A stretch of 23,583 bases of DNA from SAT2750 sp964476375 (lineage in GTDB: Bacteria > Planctomycetota > Planctomycetia > Pirellulales > Pirellulaceae), in contig CAYYZW010000276.1 of the NCBI GenBank assembly GCA_964476375.1, positions 1-23,583 of the forward strand, read 5' to 3'. This document shows, in pieces, positions 1-8,600 of this stretch. Position 1 is the first letter of the stretch. The number at the start of each line of letters is the position of its first letter. A program made the translations under genes and the position numbers. Under the pieces are notes generated by a model, which worked only from the letters and a program-made list of their open reading frames with translations, had not been told where the DNA came from and searched no databases.

Positions 1-215
1 CGATCCGTACGAGCGTCCGCCTGGTGATGATTCCCCGGACCACGAAAAAAATCCCCGAGGGAAAGATCGCCCCCGTGATGGACGCCCAATCCCCGCTTCT
101 CAAGGAGGTCCTCCGTCTCGAGCCTGCCCCGGACAAAAAAGAAGCCGCGCCCGGGCAACCGCTGAAGCCGGAAGATCCCAAGAAGCGTGGCGATCCCGCG
201 ACACCCGACAAGTAG
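1..215 (+). CDS. C-terminal end of an unrecognised protein (5' end outside window)
   Basis: The frame is open from base 3 with no stop until the TAG ending at 215, so this is probably the 3' end of a gene starting upstream of the window. About 70 residues are visible. The first half is mixed (a short RTSVRLVMIP stretch), and the last 30 residues are lysine-, proline- and aspartate-rich, which looks like a disordered tail. An internal ATG at 24 is possible but I see no good ribosome binding site for it. It converges on hemQ with only 18 bases between the two stops. I recognise no family from this fragment. It could also be a chance open frame, though the lack of any stop up to the edge and the tight convergent spacing favour a real gene. 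Confidence 0.5.
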   Translation, partial: IRTSVRLVMIPRTTKKIPEGKIAPVMDAQSPLLKEVLRLEPAPDKKEAAPGQPLKPEDPKKRGDPATPDK

Positions 216-233
216 TATCCTGTCGGTCTTCGC

Positions 234-1079
234 CTAGGATGGGAGGCCGCAATGTTCAAGCATCTCGGCCGGGGAACAGAGATAGCTGGTGTAGAAGGGG
301 CCAAACTCCGCGTAACGGGCACTCGCCTCATCAAAACGCATCTTGTAGACGATCTCCTTCAGGTAAGCAGGGGTTCGACCCCAGAGCGTCACACCCCATT
401 CCCAGTCATCCAGCCCAAGACCCACCGTAATGAGCTGCGATGCCTTTCCCGCGAACGTCATTCCCGTGCGGGCATGTTCGGCCATCAGGCGATTGCGTTC
501 GTCGAACGGCAGCATGAACCAGTTTTCCCCCACCTTCCGTTTCTTGTTCATCGGGTAGAAGCAGGTGGCCGGCCAGTCCGGAAAATCCGGGGTGAGTCTC
601 TGCTTGCGCATCATCGGCGCTCGCTGCTCGTAGGCTTTCATTTTTGCCTCGTAGGCCGGACTCCCCTCCTCCTCTCCCTCGGCAACCAGCCTCGCTCCAT
701 ACTGCTCGAGGGAGGGGACATACTCGGAAATCTCCGTTACCGAGACAAAACTGTAAGTCGACTCCAGTGCCGGGCCGATCGTTGTTGCCGCCAGCTGCTG
801 GTGAACCCGGTCGATAACCAGCGGATCCGGATCCATGATCATCAGGCCAAAATCTGCCTTGTGCCCACTGACAATACTCGTCTGCAGCCGCTCGGGAGCG
901 CCGTCAGCATCCGGGTCGAGCGCCGCCTGGAGCTGCTGGCATCCCAGGTTCCGTTCTTCCGCTGTCAGGCCAGCCAGGAGGGAGCGGTTGAACTGGTAAT
1001 AAATGTGCGTGCAATGCCAGCCTTCCGGGAGCATGACGGAGGGATCGGGCAAATCCTGGGGAGCGGGGCGGTGACTCAT
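234..1079 (-). CDS. hemQ: Coproheme decarboxylase (HemQ/ChdC, chlorite dismutase-like family)
   Basis: A 281-residue protein matching the HemQ branch of the chlorite dismutase-like family, which converts coproheme III to protohaem using peroxide as the last step of the coproporphyrin-dependent haem pathway. The C-terminal half carries the family signature: FYPMNKKR (about 174-181) with Tyr175 as the likely catalytic tyrosine, ENWFMLPF, His202 in MAEHARTG as the likely proximal haem ligand, then GLDDWEWGVTL and MRFDEASARYAEFGPFY. The N-terminal ferredoxin-like half is more divergent, with an acidic linker EGEEEGS near 134-140. It is cytoplasmic, with no signal peptide. The ATG start is preceded by a purine-rich GAGGAAG. 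It lies 32 bases downstream of the response regulator gene on the same strand and could be co-transcribed with it. Family assignment is firm; exact activity is inferred. Confidence 0.93.
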   Translation of the reverse strand: MSHRPAPQDLPDPSVMLPEGWHCTHIYYQFNRSLLAGLTAEERNLGCQQLQAALDPDADGAPERLQTSIVSGHKADFGLMIMDPDPLVIDRVHQQLAATTIGPALESTYSFVSVTEISEYVPSLEQYGARLVAEGEEEGSPAYEAKMKAYEQRAPMMRKQRLTPDFPDWPATCFYPMNKKRKVGENWFMLPFDERNRLMAEHARTGMTFAGKASQLITVGLGLDDWEWGVTLWGRTPAYLKEIVYKMRFDEASARYAEFGPFYTSYLCSPAEMLEHCGLPS

Positions 1080-1111
1080 GAAAGGACTTCCTCAAGGAGA
1101 AAACAGGACAA

Positions 1112-1543
1112 CTAGTCTTCCAGGATCTTTGCGACACTCTCAAGAAGCTGAGCCATGTTAAACGGTTTGCGAATATAGTCATCCACGCCAAGCATCTCGG
1201 CATAGGCCTTGTGCCGATTCCCCTCGTTGGCAGTGATCATGATGATCTTGTGAGGCTGGCCACTGGACCGCCGCAGCTTTTCCATCACCAGAAAGCCACT
1301 CCGCTTGGGCATCATCATGTCAAGAATGATCAGGTCAGGCCCCTCTCGTTCAGCCATGGCCAGGCCCTGGTTGCCATCCCTCGCCACCAGCACCTCGTAC
1401 CCGCTTTTCTCCAGGGCATAACGAACCGACTCGATGATATCCGGATCGTCATCCACAATCAGGATACGCTGAGCGTTATCCGCTTTCTCAGGGGATGGTG
1501 CCACGGTTACATTCTCCAGGGAACGACTTTGTCCGCTATCCAT
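1112..1543 (-). CDS. Stand-alone response regulator (CheY-like receiver domain only)
   Basis: A 143-residue protein from the ATG at 1543. After about 24 variable residues it is a complete receiver domain. It shows the acidic pocket DDD (31-33), phospho-acceptor Asp75 in LIILDMMMPKRSG, switch Thr104 in IMITANEG, and conserved Lys126 in YIRKPF. There is no DNA-binding, GGDEF or other output domain, so it probably acts through protein partners in a phosphorelay. A TTG 10 codons upstream (1573) in the same frame is an alternative start; I prefer the ATG although neither has a clear ribosome binding site. No histidine kinase is in the window. It lies between the secreted DUF3352-like gene (70 bases upstream) and hemQ (32 bases downstream), all co-directional. 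What it controls cannot be told from sequence. Confidence 0.9.
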   Translation of the reverse strand: MDSGQSRSLENVTVAPSPEKADNAQRILIVDDDPDIIESVRYALEKSGYEVLVARDGNQGLAMAEREGPDLIILDMMMPKRSGFLVMEKLRRSSGQPHKIIMITANEGNRHKAYAEMLGVDDYIRKPFNMAQLLESVAKILED

Positions 1544-1613
1544 AGAACTATCGGACAAACGCTGTGGATGCAATCCCCAGCCCCCCCGTGAGATGGGGCA
1601 CCACCGACCAGGC

Positions 1614-3422
1614 CTATTCCTCGTCTGCCTTGAGCGTGAAGGAAATCAAGTGAATCCCGGTTTCGGTGTCAATCATCACCGCGCCACTGGGAGTCAGGTG
1701 ACCTGTCAATTCATCCAGGTCCGGTAGATCGTTGTCATTCATGACACGGTCAAGGATTCCCAGGAATGCCCCCTGCTCGGCATTATCCGCGAGGAAATTC
1801 CGCGTGTCATCCGAATCCACCAGATCAAACAGCAGCTTGAAACTCTCCTGTGGCTGACTGAAAGAAATCAAGGCAGGTTCGCTGTCCTTCACCTGGTCCT
1901 TGATGTTCAGCGCGACCAGCTTGAAGTCATCGGAATCCGCCAGCAGGTTGTCTCCACGAACATGCGTGTCAATCGCATGCTGGAAGAACTTCTCGCTGTC
2001 GGAGGCAAGCAGGTAATCTCCCACGATTCCAAAACTGGGAGTGGGATTGCGCAGCTGGCCAAAAGGAGTGGTCGGTGGCTCCTGTCCCTCCTGGCCGGCA
2101 GCACCGCCGCGCCCGGGAACATTGAACCGGTAATAAGAGGTGTTGTTATGGCTCGCCTCGCTGATAATTTCGGCGCCTTCGGCGACCTGCTCAATCAGCT
2201 TGGAAACCTCGACCGTATCGGTCATCTGGATCGCAGCCAGCATCGCCCCACTGTTGAGACGAGCGGGGGGTTCAACCCAGGTAGCCAGTGTGAAACGCCC
2301 CCCCAGTGAGCCGATGATATCCTCCCGGAGGTCGACGCTCATGGCTTCCTTGAAGGGTTCTGCCACGCGCAGGTCGAATCCTCCTTCACCGACAATCGTG
2401 TCCACCAGCACCTGGAGGTTGTCGTAGGCTTCGTCAATCTTCCAGTAGAGTGTCGTGTAACTGGAAACATCATCGGGAACCCATGACTCCGGCGTCCCTT
2501 CTCCTGAGCCGAAGGTCAGCAGGTCGAGGATCCCGCGACGGGGTGTCGCCATGGCAATATGGAAATGAGAGATGGAATCGAATCCATCAGGGGCCAGGAT
2601 CGCACTACCGCCAAGGGCCTGGAATCCATCCAGGCCGAGAGTGGGGAGAAATGCCAGAACGGCCTGGGCCTGGAAATTGCCCTGCGTGGTAGCAGTTACC
2701 AGCGTGATGGGATCGAAGAACCAGCTGATCTGGGGGCGTGCCTCGTCCGTACCCACACTCTGCCGCATGATGGCCGTGAACTTGCGGTTCTGTGAAAGCG
2801 TTCGCTGTTCGGCCAGGGCCGTTCCCTCCCAGGTTGTTACCACGTGCTCGGTCAACAACCGGTTGGTGGTGATCACCACCGTGTCCTCCTTGATGAACAT
2901 TTCCAGGTCATCCTCGGTTGCCGACCCGTAAACGGTAACATCTGTCTCTCCGACAGTCTCGGTTTCTACCGTGCCGCCGCGACCAAGATGGCCTTCGTCA
3001 AATGTCTCCAGCACTTTCTCCGCGACGGCAAGATTCTCCCCAATATCCACCAGCACAAAGAACATCAACGTCCCGGTATCGGTGGAGCAGAGTGCAACGG
3101 CCACCTCCCCCTGGGGAAGCTCCAGCAGCTCGTCAAGTGGTACGCCCACCGTTTCCTCGACCTGTGGATAGGCCAGCAGGATCTCATCGAATAGCTGGCC
3201 CGTGATCGACTGGACCTGTTCATTCTCGGTAATTCGGCCAAAGGAGGTCTGGTTCAGCTTGTCCTTCGTTTCCTGCAAATCCGCGATCCGGATGTAGGCA
3301 ACGGTGTTGTACGGAAGCAGTTTGGGAGCCGATGGCCGTTGAGCAAGAAGTGGCTCACTCAGAAGCACGGCCAGCATCACGATAACAATAGCAATTAAGC
3401 GAGAGGCGAGATGGCGTTTCAT
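1614..3422 (-). CDS. Secreted protein resembling DUF3352 family
   Basis: A 602-residue protein read from the ATG at 3422, which places a clean signal peptide at the N-terminus: MKRHLASR, a hydrophobic core, then a cleavage-like SEPLLAQ near residues 21-28. The open frame continues upstream to a GTG at 3500, but those 26 residues are polar and would bury the signal peptide. A GAAGG lies about 12 bases upstream of the ATG. The mature protein opens with LLPYNTVAYIRIADL, typical of the DUF3352-like secreted proteins common in planctomycetes and cyanobacteria, and is a long alternation of strands and amphipathic helices with no catalytic motif I can name. A Gly-rich loop (GRGGAAGQEGQE) interrupts the C-terminal half. 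It is likely periplasmic or surface exposed. Function is unknown and the family call is from overall resemblance. Confidence 0.75.
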   Translation of the reverse strand: MKRHLASRLIAIVIVMLAVLLSEPLLAQRPSAPKLLPYNTVAYIRIADLQETKDKLNQTSFGRITENEQVQSITGQLFDEILLAYPQVEETVGVPLDELLELPQGEVAVALCSTDTGTLMFFVLVDIGENLAVAEKVLETFDEGHLGRGGTVETETVGETDVTVYGSATEDDLEMFIKEDTVVITTNRLLTEHVVTTWEGTALAEQRTLSQNRKFTAIMRQSVGTDEARPQISWFFDPITLVTATTQGNFQAQAVLAFLPTLGLDGFQALGGSAILAPDGFDSISHFHIAMATPRRGILDLLTFGSGEGTPESWVPDDVSSYTTLYWKIDEAYDNLQVLVDTIVGEGGFDLRVAEPFKEAMSVDLREDIIGSLGGRFTLATWVEPPARLNSGAMLAAIQMTDTVEVSKLIEQVAEGAEIISEASHNNTSYYRFNVPGRGGAAGQEGQEPPTTPFGQLRNPTPSFGIVGDYLLASDSEKFFQHAIDTHVRGDNLLADSDDFKLVALNIKDQVKDSEPALISFSQPQESFKLLFDLVDSDDTRNFLADNAEQGAFLGILDRVMNDNDLPDLDELTGHLTPSGAVMIDTETGIHLISFTLKADEE

Positions 3423-3612
3423 ATTCAAAGATGCCTTCTGTTTGGATGTTTCCTGGTCGAACACGGGACGGAAAAAGGGAACGGAATCCGATTTTTTCAC
3501 GTTCTCAAGTGTAATCGTTACGAATTATGTATTTTACCCCCTGTCAGCTGAATTAGTTTCGCACAAAATCCCATTCAGGCTCGGTTTTATCCTATTTTTT
3601 TCGTTCCACCAG

Positions 3613-3655
3613 TGAAGCGAGATGAATTCACCGGAATGAAAACCAAAACGCTTCA
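3613..3655. repeat. 7-bp inverted repeat in the divergent region
   Basis: TGAAGCG (3613-3619) is matched by its reverse complement CGCTTCA (3649-3655), 29 bases apart. A second pair, CGAGAT (3618-3623) and ATCTCG (3660-3665), partly overlaps it, so the two could be alternative pairings. Arm spacing of about 36 bases centre to centre could suit a looping regulator or be chance in a 380-base stretch. No known operator is recognised. Confidence 0.3.
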
Positions 3656-3682
3656 ATTTATCTCGCCCCGCTAACCGGAATG
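3630..3682 (+). repeat. 9-bp direct repeat ACCGGAATG, possible regulator site
   Basis: ACCGGAATG occurs at 3630-3638 and again at 3674-3682, start to start 44 bases, or about four helical turns. The second copy ends two bases before the TATAAT at 3685, so a protein bound there would touch the promoter of the BON-protein gene. The repeat and spacing are seen directly; the regulatory reading is inference. Confidence 0.35.
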
Positions 3683-3684
3683 GG

Positions 3685-3690
3685 TATAAT
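3685..3690 (+). promoter_or_regulatory. Candidate -10 element for the BON-protein gene
   Basis: A perfect TATAAT preceded by TGGG, close to an extended -10. No convincing -35 hexamer lies 16-18 bases upstream (that position falls in TCTCGCCCCG). If used, transcription would begin near 3697 and leave an untranslated leader of roughly 108 bases before the ATG at 3805. Confidence 0.35.
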
Positions 3691-3804
3691 TGCACATACA
3701 AAACCGACTCCGACAAGATTCAACCGGGTTCCTCCTCTGGGTCGATAAATAGAGTGGAGTAAGAAACACTGGCCACTTCATTGAAAAAACACGGAGCCAC
3801 TGTC

Positions 3805-4461
3805 ATGAAACGATATGCCTTCCTCATGGTGACTGCATGTGCCATCCTCTGTTGGTCCACCAGGACAAGCATGGCTCAAGCGACCCTCAGCCAGTTCGGT
3901 CAGCAAGAGCAGCAAAATGGAAATGGCGCTTTCCAGCAGACCGGCCAACTCTCCACCACCGCCTCGAATGCCTCTGGAACATTTGTCGGGGCGGATAGTA
4001 GTGACACGTCCAATTTCCGCAGCCTGACCGGCGCAACCGGTGGCATGAATAGCATGGGCATGAACAGCATGGGCATGGGAAGCATGGGAATGATGGGCAT
4101 GGGCCGGATGGGCGGCATGGGAGGAATGGGTCGCGGTGGCATGGGAGGCATGGGCCGCGGCGGTCAGCAAAACAACGCGCGTGCCCAGTTAAGAATCCCC
4201 ATGCGTATTGGTTTTGCCCGGCCAACACTCGATCTGGTTCAGGTCTCCGTCAAGGCCACCTCTCGCCTGACCAAAATCCCCACCCTTTCCGAAGGAAACA
4301 AGGTGGCGGTGGCGGTATCTGAAGACGGCGTGGCTCTCGTTACCGGTTCGGTGGCCAGCGACCGGGACAGTTCCCTGATCGAACGGCTGGTGGAACTGGA
4401 GTCGGGCGTCAAGTCCGTCCGCAATGAACTGGTTGTGACCGCACCGGACTCTTCCAACTAG
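3805..4461 (+). CDS. Secreted Met/Gly-rich protein with C-terminal BON-like domain
   Basis: A 218-residue protein. The ATG at 3805 is chosen because GGAG lies 8 bases upstream and the signal peptide then begins MKRYAFLMVTACAIL and ends near SMAQA; an upstream in-frame TTG (3781) is less likely. Residues about 30-75 are Gln/Ser/Thr-rich and look disordered. Residues 79-120 are a Met-Gly array (MNSMGM, GGMGGMGRGG). Residues about 145-212 fit a BON domain, a small alpha/beta module associated with binding membranes or envelope proteins: strand KVAVAVSEDGVALVTGSV, then helix SSLIERLVELESGVKSVRNELVV. It is the only complete plus-strand gene, divergent from the DUF3352-like gene and convergent on the T2SS lipoprotein gene. 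Its role is unknown; an envelope location is likely. Confidence 0.82.
   Translation: MKRYAFLMVTACAILCWSTRTSMAQATLSQFGQQEQQNGNGAFQQTGQLSTTASNASGTFVGADSSDTSNFRSLTGATGGMNSMGMNSMGMGSMGMMGMGRMGGMGGMGRGGMGGMGRGGQQNNARAQLRIPMRIGFARPTLDLVQVSVKATSRLTKIPTLSEGNKVAVAVSEDGVALVTGSVASDRDSSLIERLVELESGVKSVRNELVVTAPDSSN
4039..4164 (+). repeat. Coding repeat: Met-Gly array
   Basis: About 42 codons built from ATG and GGN with occasional AGC, AAC and CGC, as in repeated GGCATGGG units. At DNA level it is an imperfect 6- to 18-base repeat, prone to slippage. It encodes alternating Gly/Met with Arg toward the end. The translated content in this frame follows a signal peptide and precedes a BON-like domain, so it is a real protein segment. 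Confidence 0.8.
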
Positions 4462-4500
4462 CCGGAATCTGCCCTGCTCGCGCTGGTCTACGGCGCCCCT

Positions 4501-4522
4501 GGCCGTCCCTTCCGGGACCGCC
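4501..4522. terminator. Candidate bidirectional hairpin between convergent genes
   Basis: GTCCC-TTCC-GGGAC forms a perfect 5-bp stem with a 4-base loop, extended after one C/C mismatch by GGC/GCC. It sits 40 bases after the BON-protein stop and just past the lipoprotein stop on the other strand, the expected place for a shared terminator. There is no T-run on either side, so if it terminates it is not a classic intrinsic terminator. Confidence 0.35.
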
Positions 4523-4525
4523 CTG

Positions 4526-5578
4526 TTACCGCCGGCGATAGGCACCCCACTCACCATCCTCGCCGTAGGACTGGATGCTGGAGGGGCGGAGCGTTGGCTG
4601 CCAATGGCTTCTCGCTTCCGGCGTCTTGGCTGCCGGCGTGGGGAGAACTGGAAGGGTCGGGGTCACAACCCGGTCGGCCGCCTGGTCACCGGCCAGGCCG
4701 GGAATGGCCGGCATTGCCGCGGACCTCTCCATCACGTTGTCAAGCGGCGCTGTGCCGGAAGACGAAACCGCTTTTTCAGCGCTGCGGTTATTCACATAAG
4801 CTCGCGTCATGTTCCGGGACATATCGAGGGTCATCGTGGGCCTGGCAAACCCAGATTCCCCGGGTACCGCCCGGCTTTCCCCTCGTCCAATCGCTCCCGA
4901 AAGGGCATGCGTTTCAAACCCGGCTGCCTGGACACCGCCCGACTGCCGGTTTCGGGCCTCCCGCATTAACTGCCGCAGGTCATCCGCGTTCGGAAATACC
5001 ACCGGTGGTCCATTCGGATCCGCCGTCACCCGACCCTGTTCATTCCGGGAAGATTTTCCCGGTAAAACATTTTTTGTCGGCGGGCCCACGACACGCAAAC
5101 CCTCACCCCCGGTCAGGATCGGAATCAGGCTGACGGTCTTCTGGGATTGCCCGAGTTCCTGCCATGGAATCCAGATACTATAAGATGCGCCAACCTTACT
5201 GATCCCAAGGTGCCCAGGAAGCTGCTCCTCGGTAAAGACAAACTTCCGGTCGGCCTTCTTCTTTGGCGACCATCCTGGAGTGGCACTGTCGCTGTCGTCA
5301 AAGGCAAACACGGCGAGACGGCCATCCACCTCGGTAGGGCGGTTTTTCCTGTCATAGAAGAACAACCGCCCTGTGAACCCCTGGGTCGGATTTTCTCCGC
5401 GGGTCTTGATCACATCATGAGACCAGATCGCCACGATCCGCTCGGGAATCGCATCCTCATCCATCTCCCCCTGGTCCTCGATATACGGCCACGATCCCGA
5501 AAGCGTATACCGGGTACTCGAACAGCCGACAAGGATCATGCTGGCCAGGACGACCAGAACGGGGATGGATCGGTGCAT
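4526..5578 (-). CDS. Outer-envelope lipoprotein at the end of the T2SS operon
   Basis: A 350-residue protein starting MHRSIPVLVVLASMILVGCSS: a lipoprotein signal peptide with lipobox LVGC and lipidated Cys19. Residues about 35-165 form a strand-rich globular region (ERIVAIWSHDVIK, FTGRLFFYDRKNRPTEVDGRLAVFAFDD, YSIWIPWQELGQ). From about 165 to the end it is Pro/Ser/Ala/Arg-rich and probably disordered. AGGA lies 10 bases before the ATG. It follows gspD by 38 bases on the same strand, so it is probably co-transcribed; a role as pilotin or accessory factor for the secretin is an inference from position only. I do not recognise a named family. It ends beside the shared hairpin at 4501. Confidence 0.8.
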   Translation of the reverse strand: MHRSIPVLVVLASMILVGCSSTRYTLSGSWPYIEDQGEMDEDAIPERIVAIWSHDVIKTRGENPTQGFTGRLFFYDRKNRPTEVDGRLAVFAFDDSDSATPGWSPKKKADRKFVFTEEQLPGHLGISKVGASYSIWIPWQELGQSQKTVSLIPILTGGEGLRVVGPPTKNVLPGKSSRNEQGRVTADPNGPPVVFPNADDLRQLMREARNRQSGGVQAAGFETHALSGAIGRGESRAVPGESGFARPTMTLDMSRNMTRAYVNNRSAEKAVSSSGTAPLDNVMERSAAMPAIPGLAGDQAADRVVTPTLPVLPTPAAKTPEARSHWQPTLRPSSIQSYGEDGEWGAYRRR

Positions 5579-5616
5579 CGCTTATTTTTCCTGGGGGGAG
5601 GAACGCTCAGCAGGGT

Positions 5617-8600
5617 CTATTGCTGGGCGTTAAAGGTCGGGAGCTGCTGGTAACTACTTGGCTGCACGGTAGGCGCCGGCGGAGGTGGCCCGGCTGCCGC
5701 CGGCTGTTCAGGAGCACGAGGAAGACGTACCGGGCGGGCCGCACTGTTTTTGGCGCGGGATGGATCCTGCCACGTCCCCGGGAGGACATTCATCAGGTGA
5801 TTCTCGGAAAGATCTCCATCGGTGCCGGCGGCCTTGGTTCCTTTCATGCCACTGGGGTCCAGGTCAGGGAAAATCGTGGACGTATCCTCATCCTCTCCCC
5901 ACAAACCACGGCCCGGTGAAAGATCTGCATCGCCATGGATTTCAATCACATCGCTCAGGGCCCAGCTCATTCGGTCGGATTCGATATGTTTAATTTCATC
6001 CACATCCTCATCCCCATCCAGGACATGGGGTGTCATGATAATGAGCAACTCTGTTCTTTTCTCGGAAGTCTGGTCGTAGCGAAAAAGGGGCCCCAGGTAG
6101 GGCATCTCACCAAGGTAGGGAACGGCCCGGCGATTGGTGGTCTTGTTCGTCGTAATCAAGCCCGCGAAGACCACCGTCTGGCCGGACTGGGCGCTGACCA
6201 CCGTGTTTGCCGTGGTCGTGAGGATCTGCGGTGACAGGACCGGTCCATCGTTCGTGATGGCAACCGGAATACCGTCCTCCGGGTTCCCCACGGAGGACTT
6301 TTCCGCCCCCACTTCCATGATCACAAGGCCGTCAGGACTGACCCGCGGCCGTACCGTCAGGAGCATGCCGACATCGACGTCCTCGGTGTTATTGACCTGA
6401 CCGGTATTCGTAATCGTTGTACCGGTTAGCCGCGGCACCCTGGCCCCCACCTGGACAAATGCTTCCACTCCATCGAGCGTCATGATTTGCGGCCGGCTAA
6501 GAACCTGGAGACGGCCCTCGTCTTGCAGGGCACGGATAATAACGTTTACCGATTCATTGGCGGCCGACAGGACCATCCCCCCGTAACCAAAGGTGGCACT
6601 GTTTCGACCAACCCCAAGGGCGGAGGTTGCCAGGCCAGCAAGCGTCTCACCACTGGCGATCTGGCTCTGTGTCACATTCGTGCCGAGAACCAGTCCCCGG
6701 TCCGCCAGGAGGCTGTCCTGCAGGCCAAACTCCACTCCCATCTCCGTGCCGTCGCTCAGCTCCACTTCCGCCACGATCACCTGGACCATAACCATCTTGA
6801 GACGGTAATCCAGGTCGTCAATGACCTGCATGATCTGGTCAAAGTAACGTGGTGTTGCACTGACAATCACGCTATTGGTTACCGGTTCCGCAACCACGAT
6901 CACCTCACGATCGATCTGCTCAAAGGGACTCACCGCCTGTGCTAACAGGAGCTGCTGCTGCACCAGCTGTCGCTGGGTATTGAGGAAGGTGCTGATCGCA
7001 TTGGCCACGTCGGCCGCCGGTGCATTTTTCAGCCTGTAGACTTCCGTTTTTCTTGCTTCCACATCACTCTGGTCAAGTCGCAGCAGCAGCACCTCGACAA
7101 CGTCCAGGTCCGATCCCGAACCCGATGCAATGATGCTGTTCGTCCGCTGGTCCACGGCAAAGCGGATCGGCACCAGAGAACTTTCACCCGCCGCAGCAGC
7201 AGCGGAGGTGAGCGCACTGTTAAATGCTGCCGTGGAAGTGGACTGACCGGCCGTGACCTGCAGACCAAACAACTCCTGCAACAGGATGGTCAGGCTCGTT
7301 GCATCCCCGTTTTCAAGCTGAAAGACCTTGATCTTGGCCTCGGCACTGGGAAGTTGATCCAGCTGTTGGATCAATTCCTCGATCAGGTCCATGCTTTTTG
7401 CAGGGGCCCTGACCACGAGGGCATTCACATTTGGATCAGCCGTCACCGACACACCACCTGGAATACCCGACTCGATGGTCCGGTTTCCGTCCTGGTCGAC
7501 CGTCAGGATTGACAGCCGCGAAGACTGCCGGCTGACCTGGGCGGCAGTACCACCAGCCCCGCCACCTCCACCAGGGGCACCGGCGCCACCGGGTGCTCCC
7601 GGTGCGACTCCGGTAATTGCCTCCTGGAGCACCGCCTGCAGATCATCCGCGAGGGCGTTTTCAAGCCGGAAAACACGCAACTGGTTCTCTGCTGCTGCAG
7701 CCTCCACATCGAGCTTTTCGATCAGGTGCGAGATCTCGGCCATATCGCGAGGACTGGCATTCACAATCAGTGCATTGGTACGGAAGTCAGCAAGCACCCG
7801 GACTCGAATACCCAGGCCTGGTCGATTGTCGCCGCCACCACCTCCGCCACCCCCTGAAGGCTCATCCGAAAAGAAGTCCCGGACCTGCGTTTCCGCGTCG
7901 ACTGCCGACATATACTTAAGCTGGAAGACTTTCAATTGCGTGGCAGGCGGCACGGGCTGGTCCAGCTTTTCAATCAGATCCAGGATGGATGCCATGCTTT
8001 CCTCGCGGCCGATCAACAACAGCGCGTTAGGTTTATCAAGGGGCGTGATGTTGACCGGGCTCAGGCGTGTACCGAAGACGTCATCGTAGAGCTCTTCGAT
8101 CAGTTCACTGAGAACAACACTATTGACGTTCTGCAGGGGGTGAATCAGGATCGTGGGCTGCGTATCCCCCGTCATGGCATCGATCTGTTCGATCAGCTTG
8201 ATCACCTTTTCTACATCCGCTTTCTGGCCCTTGACGATAAACACGCCAAGCCCCTCCACGAATTCAATTTGCACCTGGCCAATCAGTCCGGTGGGCTCCC
8301 CATCGACGGTCATCCCACCCTCCATGTCGCCCCCCACGATTCTCTCCACGGGATCCTCGGCCCCGGGCTCCGCAACATCAGGCTCGTCATCTTCCGCTGC
8401 CGGCTGCTGTGCGAAGATGGCAGAGACAAGATCGCCGCCCCAGCGAGGCTGGCTACTCGGATTCCTCACGGGAACAGTACGGGCTACGTCACCAGCCGCT
8501 TCCTCCGCCCGGCGAACCTTGGCGATCGCGTTTTCCACAACAGCCGGATCGGCCTTCTTGACAGGGACTGCCTGCGTTGCCTCACCAGCCCGGGCACCCG

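Larger units (their letters stand above)
3423..3804. other. Divergent intergenic regulatory region, AT-richer than flanks
   Basis: These 382 bases separate the minus-strand DUF3352-like gene from the plus-strand BON-protein gene, so they should hold promoters in both directions. They are visibly richer in A and T than the surrounding coding DNA, with runs such as CCTATTTTTTTCG around 3590-3602. I see a TATAAT on the plus strand (3685), a CATAAT on the minus strand (3524-3529) with only a weak matching -35, a 9-bp direct repeat and a 7-bp inverted repeat, listed separately. The 60-codon open frame inside it (3534-3716, minus) has no start context or recognisable protein and is left out. Confidence 0.6.

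Noticed and set aside
3423..3500. Longer start (GTG at 3500) for the DUF3352-like protein
   Set aside because: It adds 26 polar residues in front of a clean signal peptide that begins exactly at the ATG at 3422.
3534..3716. 60-codon minus-strand open frame in the divergent intergenic region
   Set aside because: No ribosome binding site, no family resemblance, and it covers the AT-rich putative promoter region.
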